Part shown: positions 34,879-44,272 of the stretch, piece by piece
How the letters are laid out: each line of letters begins with the position of its first letter
Position numbering within the stretch: the first letter of the stretch is position 1
From: Desulfotignum sp.
GTDB lineage: Bacteria > Desulfobacterota > Desulfobacteria > Desulfobacterales > Desulfobacteraceae
Length of the DNA: 64,000 bases
Reading direction: 5' to 3'
Assembly (NCBI GenBank): GCA_011390635.1
Contig: JAABSA010000005.1
Location: forward strand, 1 to 64,000
Position numbers and translations under genes: made by a program
The notes under the pieces: model-generated
What the model saw: the letters and a program-made list of their open reading frames with translations, nothing else
Databases searched by the model: none
What the model was told of the DNA's origin: nothing

Positions 34879-36021
34879 ATGAACCCCTTATTTGATACCA
34901 TTATTGATCGGACCCATACCCATTCCATGAAATGGGAAAAATACGAAGGCACGGATATTTTGCCCATGTGGGTGGCGGACATGGATTTCAAGGCACCGCA
35001 GCCGGTGCTGGCGGCCCTGGAAAAAATCATCACCCATGGTGTTCTGGGATACACCCTGGTTCCCCATGACCTGAACCAGATTGTGGTATCGCGCCTCAAG
35101 GCTCTGTACAACTGGGATGTTGAACCAGACTGGCTGGTGTGGATACCGGGCGTGGTGTCCGGGTTGAATGCCGTATGCCGGGCCTTTGGCAGCCGGGATC
35201 AGGCCATTGTCACCACCACCCCCATTTATCCGCCGTTTTTATCGGTATCAGACCATTGCGGCAAACCCTTGAAAACCCTTCCCATGATCCAGAAGGCCGG
35301 CCGTGCCACCCTGGATTTTGAAGGACTTGAACGGCTCTTTCAAAAAAAACCCGCCCTGTTTTTGTTCTGCAGTCCCTATAACCCCTGCGGTACCCTGTTT
35401 ACCAGGGCAGAGCTTGTCCGTCTGGCAGACCTGTGCAAAGCCTATGACGTGATCCTGTGCAGCGATGAAATCCACAGTGATTTTGTGCTGGATCCGCAGA
35501 ATCAACATATCCCTGCCGCTACGGTTTCTCCGAGTGCAGCCGACCGCACCGTCACCCTGATGGCGCCTTCCAAAACCTACAATATTCCGGGCCTGGGATG
35601 TTCCTTTGCCGTAATTTCCGACCCTGACCTGCGCAAACGGTTTACGGCTGCCTGCAAAGGTACCCTGCCGACAGTGAACCTCATGGGGTTTGCAGCGGCA
35701 AAAGCAGCCTATGCATCCTGTGACGACTGGCTGGCACAGTTGATCACCTATCTGGGACACAACAGAGACAAGGTGGTGGAACAGGTCAACAAGATGCCGG
35801 GCTGCAGGGTGGATCCCATCCAGGCCACCTATCTTGCCTGGATAGATATCAGGGAAACAGAACTTTTCGACCCGGTGGGCTTTTTTGAACAGGCCGGAGT
35901 AGGACTTTCCGACGGTAAATTTTTCGGCACCAGAGGATTTGTCCGCCTCAATTTCGGCTGTCCTGCAGCCGTCCTGGACAAAGGACTGAACAGAATGAAA
36001 CAGGCCCTGGAAAACCGGTAA
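34879..36021 (+). CDS. PatB/MalY-type PLP-dependent C-S lyase / aminotransferase
   Basis: A 381-residue fold-type I PLP enzyme of the MalY/PatB group. Diagnostic points: LPMWVADMDFKAP near the start, SPYNPCGTLFTRAEL, the internal Asp in CSDEIHSDFV and the PLP lysine in APSKTYNIPGL. These enzymes cleave cystathionine or cysteine to pyruvate, ammonia and a thiol, and some transaminate. AGGAG lies upstream; TTG at 34876 directly before the ATG is an alternative start. It is followed by tryptophanase, so the pair may degrade cysteine, methionine-related and aromatic amino acids for energy. Confidence 0.88.
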   Translation: MNPLFDTIIDRTHTHSMKWEKYEGTDILPMWVADMDFKAPQPVLAALEKIITHGVLGYTLVPHDLNQIVVSRLKALYNWDVEPDWLVWIPGVVSGLNAVCRAFGSRDQAIVTTTPIYPPFLSVSDHCGKPLKTLPMIQKAGRATLDFEGLERLFQKKPALFLFCSPYNPCGTLFTRAELVRLADLCKAYDVILCSDEIHSDFVLDPQNQHIPAATVSPSAADRTVTLMAPSKTYNIPGLGCSFAVISDPDLRKRFTAACKGTLPTVNLMGFAAAKAAYASCDDWLAQLITYLGHNRDKVVEQVNKMPGCRVDPIQATYLAWIDIRETELFDPVGFFEQAGVGLSDGKFFGTRGFVRLNFGCPAAVLDKGLNRMKQALENR

Positions 36022-36132
36022 CATAACTGTTTGCCATGCATCATTTTACCATGCATCACCCTAAACTGTCTGACCGCACCGGTGAAAACAATGCACCAGA
36101 CAACCAATATATGTCATTATTTGGAGACACCC

Positions 36133-37512
36133 ATGAAGACCATAATAGAACCTTTCCGCATTAAAACCACGGAACCCATCCATATCATTTCCAGAGAAGA
36201 GCGTATCCAGGCGCTGGCAAATGCACACCAGAATGTATTTTTACTGGATGCGGAAGACTGCTGCATCGACCTGCTCACTGATTCCGGCACCGGGGCCATG
36301 TCCACCCGGCAGTGGGCCGCCATGATGCTCGGGGATGAATCCTATGCCGGCAGCCGGTCCTGGAAACATTTTGAAGCCACTGTCAAGGACATCACCGGTA
36401 TTACCCATGTATTTCCCACCCACCAGGGCCGGGCTGCCGAAGGTATCCTGGCCCAGACCCTTATCAAAAAAGGGGACATCATTCCCAACAACTCCCATTT
36501 TGACACCACCCGGGCCAATATAGAATATGTGGGCGGGGTGGCGGTAAATCTGCTGTGCCCCGAAGGCACGGACACATCAGACCGGTCTCCGTTCAAAGGG
36601 AACATGGACATTCAAAAGCTTGAACAATGCATTACCGCCAACGGCAAAGAAAAGATCCCCTTTGCCATGATAACGGTCACCAACAACACCGGGGGCGGCC
36701 AGCCGGTTTCCATGAAAAATATCCAAAGGGTCAAATCGGTGCTGGCCCAGCATGGGATACCCCTTGTCATTGATGCCTGCCGGTTTGCGGAAAATGCCTA
36801 TTTCATAAAGCACCGGGAACCGGGCTATGAAAACAAAACCCTGCTGGAAATTGCAAGAGAGATCTTTTCCTATGCAGACGGTGCCACCATGAGCTGCAAA
36901 AAAGACGGTCTGGCAAATATCGGCGGATTTCTCATCTGCAACAGCGATGACTGGGCTGAAAAATTTCGGACCCTGCTGATCATCCGGGAAGGATTTCCCA
37001 CCTATGGGGGCCTTGCAGGAAGGGACCTGGAAGCCATTGCCGTGGGACTGCAAGAAGCCCTGGAATATGACTACCAGGTATACCGCCATGCCACGGTCCA
37101 GTATCTGAGCAAAAGCCTCACTGAGATCGGGGTTCCCATAGTCCGTCCCGCCGGCGGCCATGCCGTATTTATAGATGCAAAAAAAATGCTGCCCCATATG
37201 CCGCCCCTGCAATATCCGGGCATCGGTATTGTCAATGCCCTGTATATTGAAGGCGGGATCCGGGGTGTTGAGTTGGGATCGGTCATGTTTGCAAGCATTG
37301 ATGAAAACGGCAGGGAAACCGCATCGCCTTTGGAACTGGTACGTCTGGCATTTCCCAGGCGGGTGTATACCCAGAGCCATTTTGATTATCTCATTGAGGT
37401 GATCCGGGAGGTGTGGGAGAACAGACAGGATATCCCCGGGTATAAAATCACCTACCAGGCACCGTTTCTGCGCCATTTTACCTGCCGTTTTGAATCATTG
37501 CCCAAGGAATAA
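36133..37512 (+). CDS. tnaA: Tryptophanase (L-tryptophan indole-lyase)
   Basis: A 459-residue PLP enzyme that splits L-tryptophan into indole, pyruvate and ammonia. The family core is clear: DLLTDSGTGAMS, PTHQGRAAE, GGQPVSMKN, and the PLP lysine Lys257 in MSCKKDGLANIGG. To choose between tryptophanase and tyrosine phenol-lyase I compared remembered signatures: the protein has FDTT (tyrosine phenol-lyase has a Thr there), GVELGS without the substrate-binding Arg, and RHFT near the C-terminus where the phenol-lyase has RFFT. All three favour tryptophanase. GGAG lies seven bases before the ATG. It precedes a Liv-type importer that could bring in aromatic amino acids. Confidence 0.9.
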   Translation: MKTIIEPFRIKTTEPIHIISREERIQALANAHQNVFLLDAEDCCIDLLTDSGTGAMSTRQWAAMMLGDESYAGSRSWKHFEATVKDITGITHVFPTHQGRAAEGILAQTLIKKGDIIPNNSHFDTTRANIEYVGGVAVNLLCPEGTDTSDRSPFKGNMDIQKLEQCITANGKEKIPFAMITVTNNTGGGQPVSMKNIQRVKSVLAQHGIPLVIDACRFAENAYFIKHREPGYENKTLLEIAREIFSYADGATMSCKKDGLANIGGFLICNSDDWAEKFRTLLIIREGFPTYGGLAGRDLEAIAVGLQEALEYDYQVYRHATVQYLSKSLTEIGVPIVRPAGGHAVFIDAKKMLPHMPPLQYPGIGIVNALYIEGGIRGVELGSVMFASIDENGRETASPLELVRLAFPRRVYTQSHFDYLIEVIREVWENRQDIPGYKITYQAPFLRHFTCRFESLPKE

Positions 37513-37536
37513 AACAAAGGGGATATTACTTTTTGC

Positions 37537-37565
37537 TTGACTAAAAACACCTATATTTTTATAGT
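37537..37565 (+). promoter_or_regulatory. Sigma-70 promoter of the Liv-type ABC transporter
   Basis: TTGACT, a 17-base spacer and TATAGT form a near-consensus housekeeping promoter. It lies about 70 bases before the binding-protein gene, which has an AAAGGAG ribosome site. Confidence 0.75.
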
Positions 37566-37635
37566 TGCCCATTTACAATTAAAATTGTAGCGTTAGCAGG
37601 GACCCAGAATCTAACCTAAACAAAAGGAGTAGAGC

Positions 37636-38754
37636 ATGAAATCATTATTCAAGGTAATAGCAGTTGCAGTATTCTCCATGATCGTATTTGCAGCACCCGG
37701 CTTTGCCGCCGACACAGTCAAAGTCGCCAGTGCCGGTGTTATTTCCGGTGACCTGGCACCCTATGGCATTTCCGCCCTCAGGGGCGCTGAAATCGCTGTT
37801 GAGGACCTCAATGCCAAGGGCGGTATTTTGGGCAAAAAAATTGAATTGCTGGTGGGTGATGATGTGTGCAAGCCGGAAGTTGCCGTGAATATCGCCACCA
37901 AACTGGTATCTGACGGCGCTCAGATGATCGTGGGCCATGTGTGCTCCGGCGCCACCATTGCTGCCAACAAAATTTACAAAGATGCCAATCTTCTCATTGC
38001 CTCAGCCGCCTCCACCAGTGATGCCCTGACCTTTACCGGTGAACATCCCAATTTTTTCAGAACCATTGCCAATGACGGCGCCCAGGCCATTTTGATGACC
38101 GATTTCGTCAAAAATGAACTCAAAGCCAAAAAAGTGGCCCTGATCCATGACAAAGGCGATTACGGCAAAGGCCAGATGGAACTGGTCAGAGACAACTTTG
38201 AAAAAATGGGAGGGGTTGAAATTGTCCTGTTTGAAGGGGTGACCACGGGTGCGGTGGATTATTCCGCCATTGTCCAGAAAATCAAACGTTCCGATGCTGA
38301 AGTCACCATGTGGGGCGGTTATCACTCAGATGCCTCCAAAATCGTCCAGCTGCTGGAAAAGAAACGGGTGGATACCACTTTCTTCGGTGCTGACGGCATC
38401 ATCGGCGACAACTTCACCAACCTGGCCGGAAAATATGCAGAAGGCGTATATGCCACAGGTCCCAATGACACGTCCGGCAACGCCCTGTACCAGGAGTTGT
38501 CTGAAAAACACCAGAAAAAATACGGCGAAGATCCCGGCACTTTCTTTCACAATGGGTATGCCTGTATGCAGGCCCTTGCTGCTGCTGCTGAAAAAGCCGG
38601 ATCCCTGGACTATGATGCCATGCGGGCCGCCATGTTTGAAATCACGGTGGACTCTCCTCTGGGTCCCATCGGGTTTGATGAAAAAGGGGATGTTGTGGGT
38701 GCAGGTTTCTCCGTATACAAGGTGATTGACGGAAAATACCAGCAGGTTAATTAA
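37636..38754 (+). CDS. livK: Branched-chain amino-acid type ABC transporter, periplasmic binding protein
   Basis: A 372-residue secreted binding protein with a classic Sec signal peptide (KSLFKVIAVAVFSMIVFAAPGFAA, cleavage after FAA near residue 24; quoted here only as landmarks at residues 2-25). The mature part has the Peripla_BP_6 / LivJ fold: VKVASAGVISGDLAPYGI, GGILGKKIELLVGDD and the hinge segment VALIHDKGDYGKGQ. It delivers leucine/isoleucine/valine or other amino acids to the LivHM channel. A near-consensus sigma-70 promoter precedes it and a strong hairpin follows it, as expected for a gene needed in excess over the permease. Confidence 0.93.
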   Translation: MKSLFKVIAVAVFSMIVFAAPGFAADTVKVASAGVISGDLAPYGISALRGAEIAVEDLNAKGGILGKKIELLVGDDVCKPEVAVNIATKLVSDGAQMIVGHVCSGATIAANKIYKDANLLIASAASTSDALTFTGEHPNFFRTIANDGAQAILMTDFVKNELKAKKVALIHDKGDYGKGQMELVRDNFEKMGGVEIVLFEGVTTGAVDYSAIVQKIKRSDAEVTMWGGYHSDASKIVQLLEKKRVDTTFFGADGIIGDNFTNLAGKYAEGVYATGPNDTSGNALYQELSEKHQKKYGEDPGTFFHNGYACMQALAAAAEKAGSLDYDAMRAAMFEITVDSPLGPIGFDEKGDVVGAGFSVYKVIDGKYQQVN

Positions 38755-38770
38755 GATTTGAGACATTTGA

Positions 38771-38813
38771 AAAACAAGAGCGCAATCCATAAATGGTGTT
38801 GCGCTCTTGTTTT
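38771..38813 (+). terminator. Intercistronic terminator/attenuator between livK and livH
   Basis: A perfect 15-base stem (AAAACAAGAGCGCAA with TTGCGCTCTTGTTTT) and a 13-base loop, ending in a T-run. It would cut most transcripts after the binding-protein gene and let a fraction read into the permease genes. Confidence 0.9.
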
Positions 38814-38861
38814 GTCCACACCGATTTCACCAAAATTTACCAAAGTTCAGGATTAATTACC

Positions 38862-39845
38862 ATGCGATGGATCAGTATAGGATTGGGTCTGGCTGTCACC
38901 GGCGTCATCGGTTTTTTTGCCGTCCGGGAGCTTCTCATCGACCCCTTGTATTTTTTTGAGCTGTTTTTGGGAGGCCTTACCCGGGGCAGTATTTACGCGC
39001 TTATCGCCCTGGGATACACCATGGTGTACGGCATCATTCAGCTGATCAATTTTGCCCATGGTGAAATCTACATGATCGGTGCCATGACCGCCCTTATCGT
39101 TGCCAGCGTACTGGGTTTATGGGGCTGGAATACCGCTGTCATAGCCATCCTGGCTTTTGTGTTTGCCATTGTCTATTCCTGTGCATACGGATTCACGGTG
39201 GAAAAGATCGCTTACAAACCGCTGCGGCACGCCCCCAGACTGTCCGCCCTGATTTCCGCCATCGGCATGAGCCTGTTTCTGCAGAACTATGTGATGCTGG
39301 CCCAGACACCGGAGTATCTGCCTTTCAGAACCCTGATACCGGATTTTCACTTCTGGGAACCCTATGCCCATATCATCACCTCGGTGGAACTTACCATCAT
39401 TATCACCACGGTAATTGTCATGATCCTGCTGGGAATCCTCATTAAATTCACCCGCATCGGCAAAGCCATGCGGGCCACGGCCCAGGACAAGGTCATGGCC
39501 GCACTGCTGGGCATCAATGTCAACAATGTCATTTCCGCCACCTTTGTGGTAGGGTCTGCCACCGCTGCCATCGGCGGGGTGCTTATTGCCTGTCATGTGG
39601 GACAGATCAACTTTTTTATCGGTTTTCTGGCCGGGCTCAAAGCCTTTATCGCAGCAGTTCTGGGCGGTATAGGCTCTATTCCGGGCGCAGTGCTGGGATC
39701 GCTGGTACTGGGTATTTCCGAAAGCTATTTTACCGGTTATTTCTGGAGCGAATATGAAGATGTATTTGCCTTTTCCATCCTGGTGCTGATCCTGATCTTC
39801 CGTCCATCCGGTATTTTGGGAAAACATGATGCCCAGAAAGTGTAA
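38862..39845 (+). CDS. livH: Branched-chain amino-acid ABC transporter permease LivH
   Basis: A 327-residue inner-membrane permease with about eight helices. Family landmarks: GSIYALIALGYTMVYGIIQLINFAHGE near the start (shown here only as positions about 40-66), the EAA-like region RIGKAMRATAQDKVMAALLGIN and GIGSIPGAVLGSL. The ATG at 38862 has AGGA at the right distance; an earlier start would overlap the preceding hairpin and lacks support. It pairs with LivM. Confidence 0.93.
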   Translation: MRWISIGLGLAVTGVIGFFAVRELLIDPLYFFELFLGGLTRGSIYALIALGYTMVYGIIQLINFAHGEIYMIGAMTALIVASVLGLWGWNTAVIAILAFVFAIVYSCAYGFTVEKIAYKPLRHAPRLSALISAIGMSLFLQNYVMLAQTPEYLPFRTLIPDFHFWEPYAHIITSVELTIIITTVIVMILLGILIKFTRIGKAMRATAQDKVMAALLGINVNNVISATFVVGSATAAIGGVLIACHVGQINFFIGFLAGLKAFIAAVLGGIGSIPGAVLGSLVLGISESYFTGYFWSEYEDVFAFSILVLILIFRPSGILGKHDAQKV

Positions 39846-39867
39846 TCTGGAATGTAGGGTGTAAATT

Positions 39868-41070
39868 ATGCCGATTAAAAATCAAATCAAACAATCTTTG
39901 ATCATTGCCTTCTGGTTCATGATTCTGACCTTTCCCATCATGGTCATAAAAGTCAACACCATCAGGCACACCATTGATTTCAGATGGGCAAACTTTTTGT
40001 GGGTGGGTATTGTCACCTTTTTTGCGTCCATGATATGGAACTATTTTTTACGGCGCAACGAAGAGCAGAAAAAAACTGATATTGCAGATGACATCCCGCT
40101 GATACACAAACTGCTGCAGAACGACCGGTTCCGAAGACCTTTTCTGGGTCTGGTGGCCGCATTTTTCATTGCCTACCCGTTTGTATTTCCCATGTACCAT
40201 ACCTCCATCATGATATCTGCTCTGGTATATGTCATGCTGGGGCTGGGACTCAATATCGTGGTGGGTCTGGCCGGGCTGCTGGATCTGGGATATGTTGCGT
40301 TCTATGCGGTGGGGGCCTATGCCTATGCCCTTTTGAATCTGCATTTCGGGCTCAGCTTCTGGGTGGTGCTGCCCATGTCCGCCTTTCTGGGCACCCTTTT
40401 CGGTGTGCTGCTGGGGTATCCGGTGCTGCGGCTGAGAGGGGATTACCTGGCCATTGTGACCCTGGGATTCGGGGAGATCATCCGGATTGTCCTGGAAAAC
40501 TGGGATGACTTTTCCAACGGCCCCAGGGGCATAGGGGATATTCCTGCCCCGAGTTTTTTCGGACACCAGTTCGGCCAGCATGATGCCATGATTTATATGT
40601 ATTTTATCGTGATCGGCCTGGTGCTCATGACCATTTTCTTTGTCCACAGGCTGGAACATTCCAAAATCGGCCGGGCCTGGATTGCGCTGCGGGATGATGA
40701 GATCGCCTGCCAGGCAATGGGCATAGACAAGTTCAAGACAAAGCTCACCGCATTTGCCCTGGGGGCGACCTGGGCAGCCATGGGCGGGGTGGTGTTTGCT
40801 GCAAAAACATCGTTCATCAACCCCATGTCCTTTACCATATGGGAATCCATAACCATCTTGTGCGTGGTGGTCATCGGCGGCATGGGATCCGCCATAGGTG
40901 TCATTGCCGGGGCGTTGGTGCTGATCCTTCTGCCGGAATATCTGCGGGCGGTGGCGGAATACAGAATGCTGGTATTTGGTGCGCTCCAGGTCATCGTCAT
41001 GGTGTTCAAACCGGATGGGCTGATCAAGAGCGTCCGCAAAGTGTATACATTTAAAGCCCGGGAAGAATAA
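39868..41070 (+). CDS. livM: Branched-chain amino-acid ABC transporter permease LivM
   Basis: A 400-residue permease with an extra N-terminal hydrophobic region of about 90 residues before the core, as in many LivM proteins. Landmarks: GLGLNIVVGLAGLLDLGYVAF, GYPVLRLRGDYLAIVTLGFGE, the cytoplasmic EAA-like loop SKIGRAWIALRDDEIACQAMG and GGMGSAIGVIAGA. It forms the channel with LivH and is energised by LivG and LivF, whose genes follow at once. Confidence 0.93.
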   Translation: MPIKNQIKQSLIIAFWFMILTFPIMVIKVNTIRHTIDFRWANFLWVGIVTFFASMIWNYFLRRNEEQKKTDIADDIPLIHKLLQNDRFRRPFLGLVAAFFIAYPFVFPMYHTSIMISALVYVMLGLGLNIVVGLAGLLDLGYVAFYAVGAYAYALLNLHFGLSFWVVLPMSAFLGTLFGVLLGYPVLRLRGDYLAIVTLGFGEIIRIVLENWDDFSNGPRGIGDIPAPSFFGHQFGQHDAMIYMYFIVIGLVLMTIFFVHRLEHSKIGRAWIALRDDEIACQAMGIDKFKTKLTAFALGATWAAMGGVVFAAKTSFINPMSFTIWESITILCVVVIGGMGSAIGVIAGALVLILLPEYLRAVAEYRMLVFGALQVIVMVFKPDGLIKSVRKVYTFKAREE

Positions 41071-41074
41071 ACCT

Positions 41075-41866
41075 ATGGAACCGATACTCAACGTTACCAA
41101 TCTCACCATGAATTTCGGCGGTCTCAAGGCCCTGGATGATGTGACCATCCGTCTTGAGAAAGGGCAGATCGCAGCACTCATCGGTCCCAACGGCGCCGGA
41201 AAAACCACGTTTTTCAACTGTATTACCGGTATTTATGAACCCACCACAGGAGAGGTCCAGATTACGCCACCTGGAAAAAACACCCAGAGTCTTAAGGGAC
41301 TTAAACCCAATTATGTGACGGAACGGGGCATTGCCAGAACCTTTCAGAATATCCGGCTGTTTCATGGCATGACAGTTTTGGAAAATGTCCTTATCGGCCG
41401 CCATTGCAGACTGTCATCCGGTATCATAAAGGCCATGCTGCAGCCGCCAAGCCAGAAAAAAGAAGAAAAAAAAGCCGTATTTGACAGTTACGAGATCCTG
41501 GAAAAAATCGGCCTGGCAAAATATGTGAATGACATGGCCGTCAACCTGCCCTATGGTGCCCAGCGGCGCCTGGAGATTGCCAGGGCCCTTGCCACGGATC
41601 CTTTTCTGCTGCTGCTGGATGAACCCGCCGCCGGTATGAATCCACAGGAAACAAAGGAGCTGGATGATCTGATCCTCTGGCTGCGGGACAACGAAAATGT
41701 GTCCATCCTGCTCATCGAACATGACATGAAGCTGGTCATGAGCCTTTCGGACTGGATCCATGTGGTGGATTACGGCAAGAAAATTGCCGAAGGCACGCCT
41801 GCAGATATCAAAGCCAATCCAGATGTCATCAAAGCCTACCTGGGAGAAGAATCCGACGATGCTTAA
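41075..41866 (+). CDS. livG: Branched-chain amino-acid ABC transporter ATPase LivG
   Basis: A 263-residue ABC ATPase. Walker A is GPNGAGKTT near residues 37-45, the Q-loop region is RTFQNIRLF (typical of LivG), the signature is LPYGAQRRLEIARA (a variant of LSGGQ seen in LivG), Walker B is LLLLDEPAAGMNP, and the H-loop His is in IEHDMKLVM. It starts four bases after livM and overlaps livF by eight bases. Confidence 0.95.
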   Translation: MEPILNVTNLTMNFGGLKALDDVTIRLEKGQIAALIGPNGAGKTTFFNCITGIYEPTTGEVQITPPGKNTQSLKGLKPNYVTERGIARTFQNIRLFHGMTVLENVLIGRHCRLSSGIIKAMLQPPSQKKEEKKAVFDSYEILEKIGLAKYVNDMAVNLPYGAQRRLEIARALATDPFLLLLDEPAAGMNPQETKELDDLILWLRDNENVSILLIEHDMKLVMSLSDWIHVVDYGKKIAEGTPADIKANPDVIKAYLGEESDDA

Positions 41867-42566
41867 ACTGACGAATATCCATACCTATTACGGAAATATC
41901 CATGCCCTCAAGGGAATTGACATTGAAGTGGAAGAGGGAGAGGTCATTTCCCTTATCGGTGCCAATGGGGCCGGCAAATCCACCACCTTGATGACCACCT
42001 GCGGTATCGTGCCGGCCAAAAAGGGACGTATTGAACTCAATGGCGAGGATATCACCTACCTGCCCCCGGACGAGATTGTAAAAAAAGGGATCTGCCAGGT
42101 ACCGGAAGGCCGCCGGATATTTCCCTACCTCACGGTGGCTGAAAACCTGGACATGGGCGCGTTTTTGCGCAATGACACCGAAAAAATCAAGCAGGACCTG
42201 GAGTATGTATATGAATTGTTTCCCATCCTGGCCAACCGGAAAAATCAGGCCGGCGGCACCTTAAGCGGCGGGGAACAGCAGATGCTGGCCATATCCCGGG
42301 CACTTATGTCCCGGCCCAAAATATTGCTGCTGGATGAACCGTCCCTGGGACTGGCCCCCATCATCGTGAAACAGATTTTTGCCATCATCGGAAAAATCAA
42401 CCAGGAAAACAAGACCACCATCTTTATCGTGGAACAGAATGCCAACCTGGCCCTGAAGGCTGCCCACCGGGGATATGTCATGGAAACCGGACAGATCACC
42501 ATGACCGATACCGGCGCAAACCTGCTGGTCAACGAAGATGTAAAAAAAGCATATCTGGGGATATAG
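41859..42566 (+). CDS. livF: Branched-chain amino-acid ABC transporter ATPase LivF
   Basis: A 235-residue ABC ATPase: Walker A GANGAGKST, GICQVPEGRRIFPYLTV (the LivF hallmark), signature LSGGEQQMLAISRAL, Walker B ILLLDEPSLGLAP, H-loop segment FIVEQNANLAL. The ATG at 41859 is inside the end of livG; an earlier in-frame start would run deep into livG. Last gene of the liv operon. Confidence 0.95.
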   Translation: MLKLTNIHTYYGNIHALKGIDIEVEEGEVISLIGANGAGKSTTLMTTCGIVPAKKGRIELNGEDITYLPPDEIVKKGICQVPEGRRIFPYLTVAENLDMGAFLRNDTEKIKQDLEYVYELFPILANRKNQAGGTLSGGEQQMLAISRALMSRPKILLLDEPSLGLAPIIVKQIFAIIGKINQENKTTIFIVEQNANLALKAAHRGYVMETGQITMTDTGANLLVNEDVKKAYLGI

Positions 42567-42598
42567 CCTTTTTTTGCAATCGGGTCGTGAAATCTTCC

Positions 42599-44044
42599 TT
42601 AATGCTGCATTACCAGAAAATCTCTCAGGTAGCTCGGCAAAACATTGTATACCTCTTTGGGAGATATGACACTTTTTCTGTTATCCACTGCATACAAATG
42701 ATCGGTATATGCAAAATCAGCGATGACAGGGTCTGGTTTGTATTTTAACGTCCTCCCTTTTTCATCGGTAAACGGCAGCACCAGGGGCCCATCGCTTTCA
42801 AGCACATATGCCATCTGCCCGTTCTGCAGAAAAACAATGCTGCCAGGCGGATAAATGCCGATGCTTTTGACGAACGCGTGAAGAATGTACTGCAGCAGGC
42901 GGTCTTTTTTCGCATAGGTCCTGAATATCTGGGTCACCACATTGACCGGGTTGATTGCCTCTTTATAACACCGCCTGGATGTCATGGCATCGTAAATATC
43001 GGCCAGTTTGCATATCCGGGTGTAAATGGGGATGGTGGTATGATCCTCAACCACTGGATAGACATTTTCTTCACCGACATGCAGCGGAGCATGGTGAAAA
43101 CACACAATATTCTTTACAGTGGCATTCCTGATCTGATTATTTTCCATCAGGGTCATCCCGTATTCATAGGAATGTTTTTTAACTTCCGTATACTCAAGGC
43201 CTGTCAACCGTCCTTTTTTGTTTATAATATGATCTTCCACCAGTGTTTTGCCGATATCATGGAGAAAAAATCCCAGGGAAATATCATCTATTTCATGGGG
43301 ATAGTAACAGGTAAACCCATGGGCGCCCTGCATTGTTTCCCCGGCAAAGGGATTGTATATATCAGTTGCAATCCCTCCTTTTATATGATCATTGACAATC
43401 TTTGAAAATTGCTGATTAAACCGATGAAGAACAGCGGTGCCGATGGCACACACATTGATGGAATGATTGTAGAGATATTCATCATATGAAAAAATTTCCT
43501 GGGTCAGATATGAAAAGGGATTTTCACCAATAATCAAAAATTCAGCCAGGTCTGATACGGTTCTTTCAACCTCACTGTAATCAAATTGTCCACCGGTTCT
43601 CTGAATATCTTTTAATACATTTTTAATGCATTGTTTGGCCACGGCATGTTTCTGCATGGCCTGCCGTCTTTTTTCCTCAATTTCAACCAGTCTAACTTCA
43701 ATTTCATTGGTGGCGATGGCGGGAAATATGGAATTCATCCTGACCGACCGGTTATTGACAGGCATTGCAGTGACAGGCAGCACCCTGTCTTCAGGCATAA
43801 CATCTGCATCCAGGCTGATCTCATTACCGTCACTATCCAGCAGCGCACCATTCAGATCTGTATCAACCGGCACAGAACCTATGCCGGTTTTTTTAATTAT
43901 CTCCAAAGGTTTCAGTGTGTCAACACATATGTCTCCGGCCAGCAGCAGAACACCGCCGGCATTATACACATCCACCCCTGTTGTAACTTTCCCCCCGGCT
44001 TTTACAATTTCCATCAAAACATCAATGGATACGTTTGATTCCAT
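42599..44044 (-). CDS. HD-GYP-like domain protein with degenerate GYP motif
   Basis: A 481-residue soluble protein. Residues 1-165 are an unassigned N-terminal region with a coiled segment (EIEEKRRQAMQKH). The HD domain follows: HSINVC near 200, the metal-binding HD in FLHDIGKT, then HHAPLHVGEENVYP, KLADIYDAMTSRR and a C-terminal beta domain with LQNGQMAYVLE. In active cyclic-di-GMP phosphodiesterases the second block reads HHExxDGxGYP; here it is HHAPLHVGEENVYP, so the GYP signature is degraded though the metal histidines remain. Activity on cyclic di-GMP is therefore uncertain. Single gene with GGGGGTG ribosome site. Confidence 0.85.
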   Translation of the reverse strand: MESNVSIDVLMEIVKAGGKVTTGVDVYNAGGVLLLAGDICVDTLKPLEIIKKTGIGSVPVDTDLNGALLDSDGNEISLDADVMPEDRVLPVTAMPVNNRSVRMNSIFPAIATNEIEVRLVEIEEKRRQAMQKHAVAKQCIKNVLKDIQRTGGQFDYSEVERTVSDLAEFLIIGENPFSYLTQEIFSYDEYLYNHSINVCAIGTAVLHRFNQQFSKIVNDHIKGGIATDIYNPFAGETMQGAHGFTCYYPHEIDDISLGFFLHDIGKTLVEDHIINKKGRLTGLEYTEVKKHSYEYGMTLMENNQIRNATVKNIVCFHHAPLHVGEENVYPVVEDHTTIPIYTRICKLADIYDAMTSRRCYKEAINPVNVVTQIFRTYAKKDRLLQYILHAFVKSIGIYPPGSIVFLQNGQMAYVLESDGPLVLPFTDEKGRTLKYKPDPVIADFAYTDHLYAVDNRKSVISPKEVYNVLPSYLRDFLVMQH

Positions 44045-44272
44045 TCAATCACCCCCGCATTACAGGCGTAAGCAGGTGTAATTACAAGGGCTAACATATT
44101 TTACCAGAATTTTTCAGCCTGTTGAAATTCACCCACCATGCCGCAGTGTATTATGTAAATACGCGTATTTTAATAAAATAATTATTCACATAACACAATA
44201 GGTATAAACCCCTATTTTAGGGCAATATTGAGCACTTTTTTTGAAAAAAAAGGGAAAATTGAATGAAATGTG

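Noticed and set aside
36133-37512. Tyrosine phenol-lyase
   Set aside because: The three positions I could compare (FDTT, GVELGS, RHFT) follow tryptophanase, not the phenol-lyase.
40048-41217. A 389-codon minus-strand open frame
   Set aside because: Antisense to livM and livG; no motif and no ribosome site.
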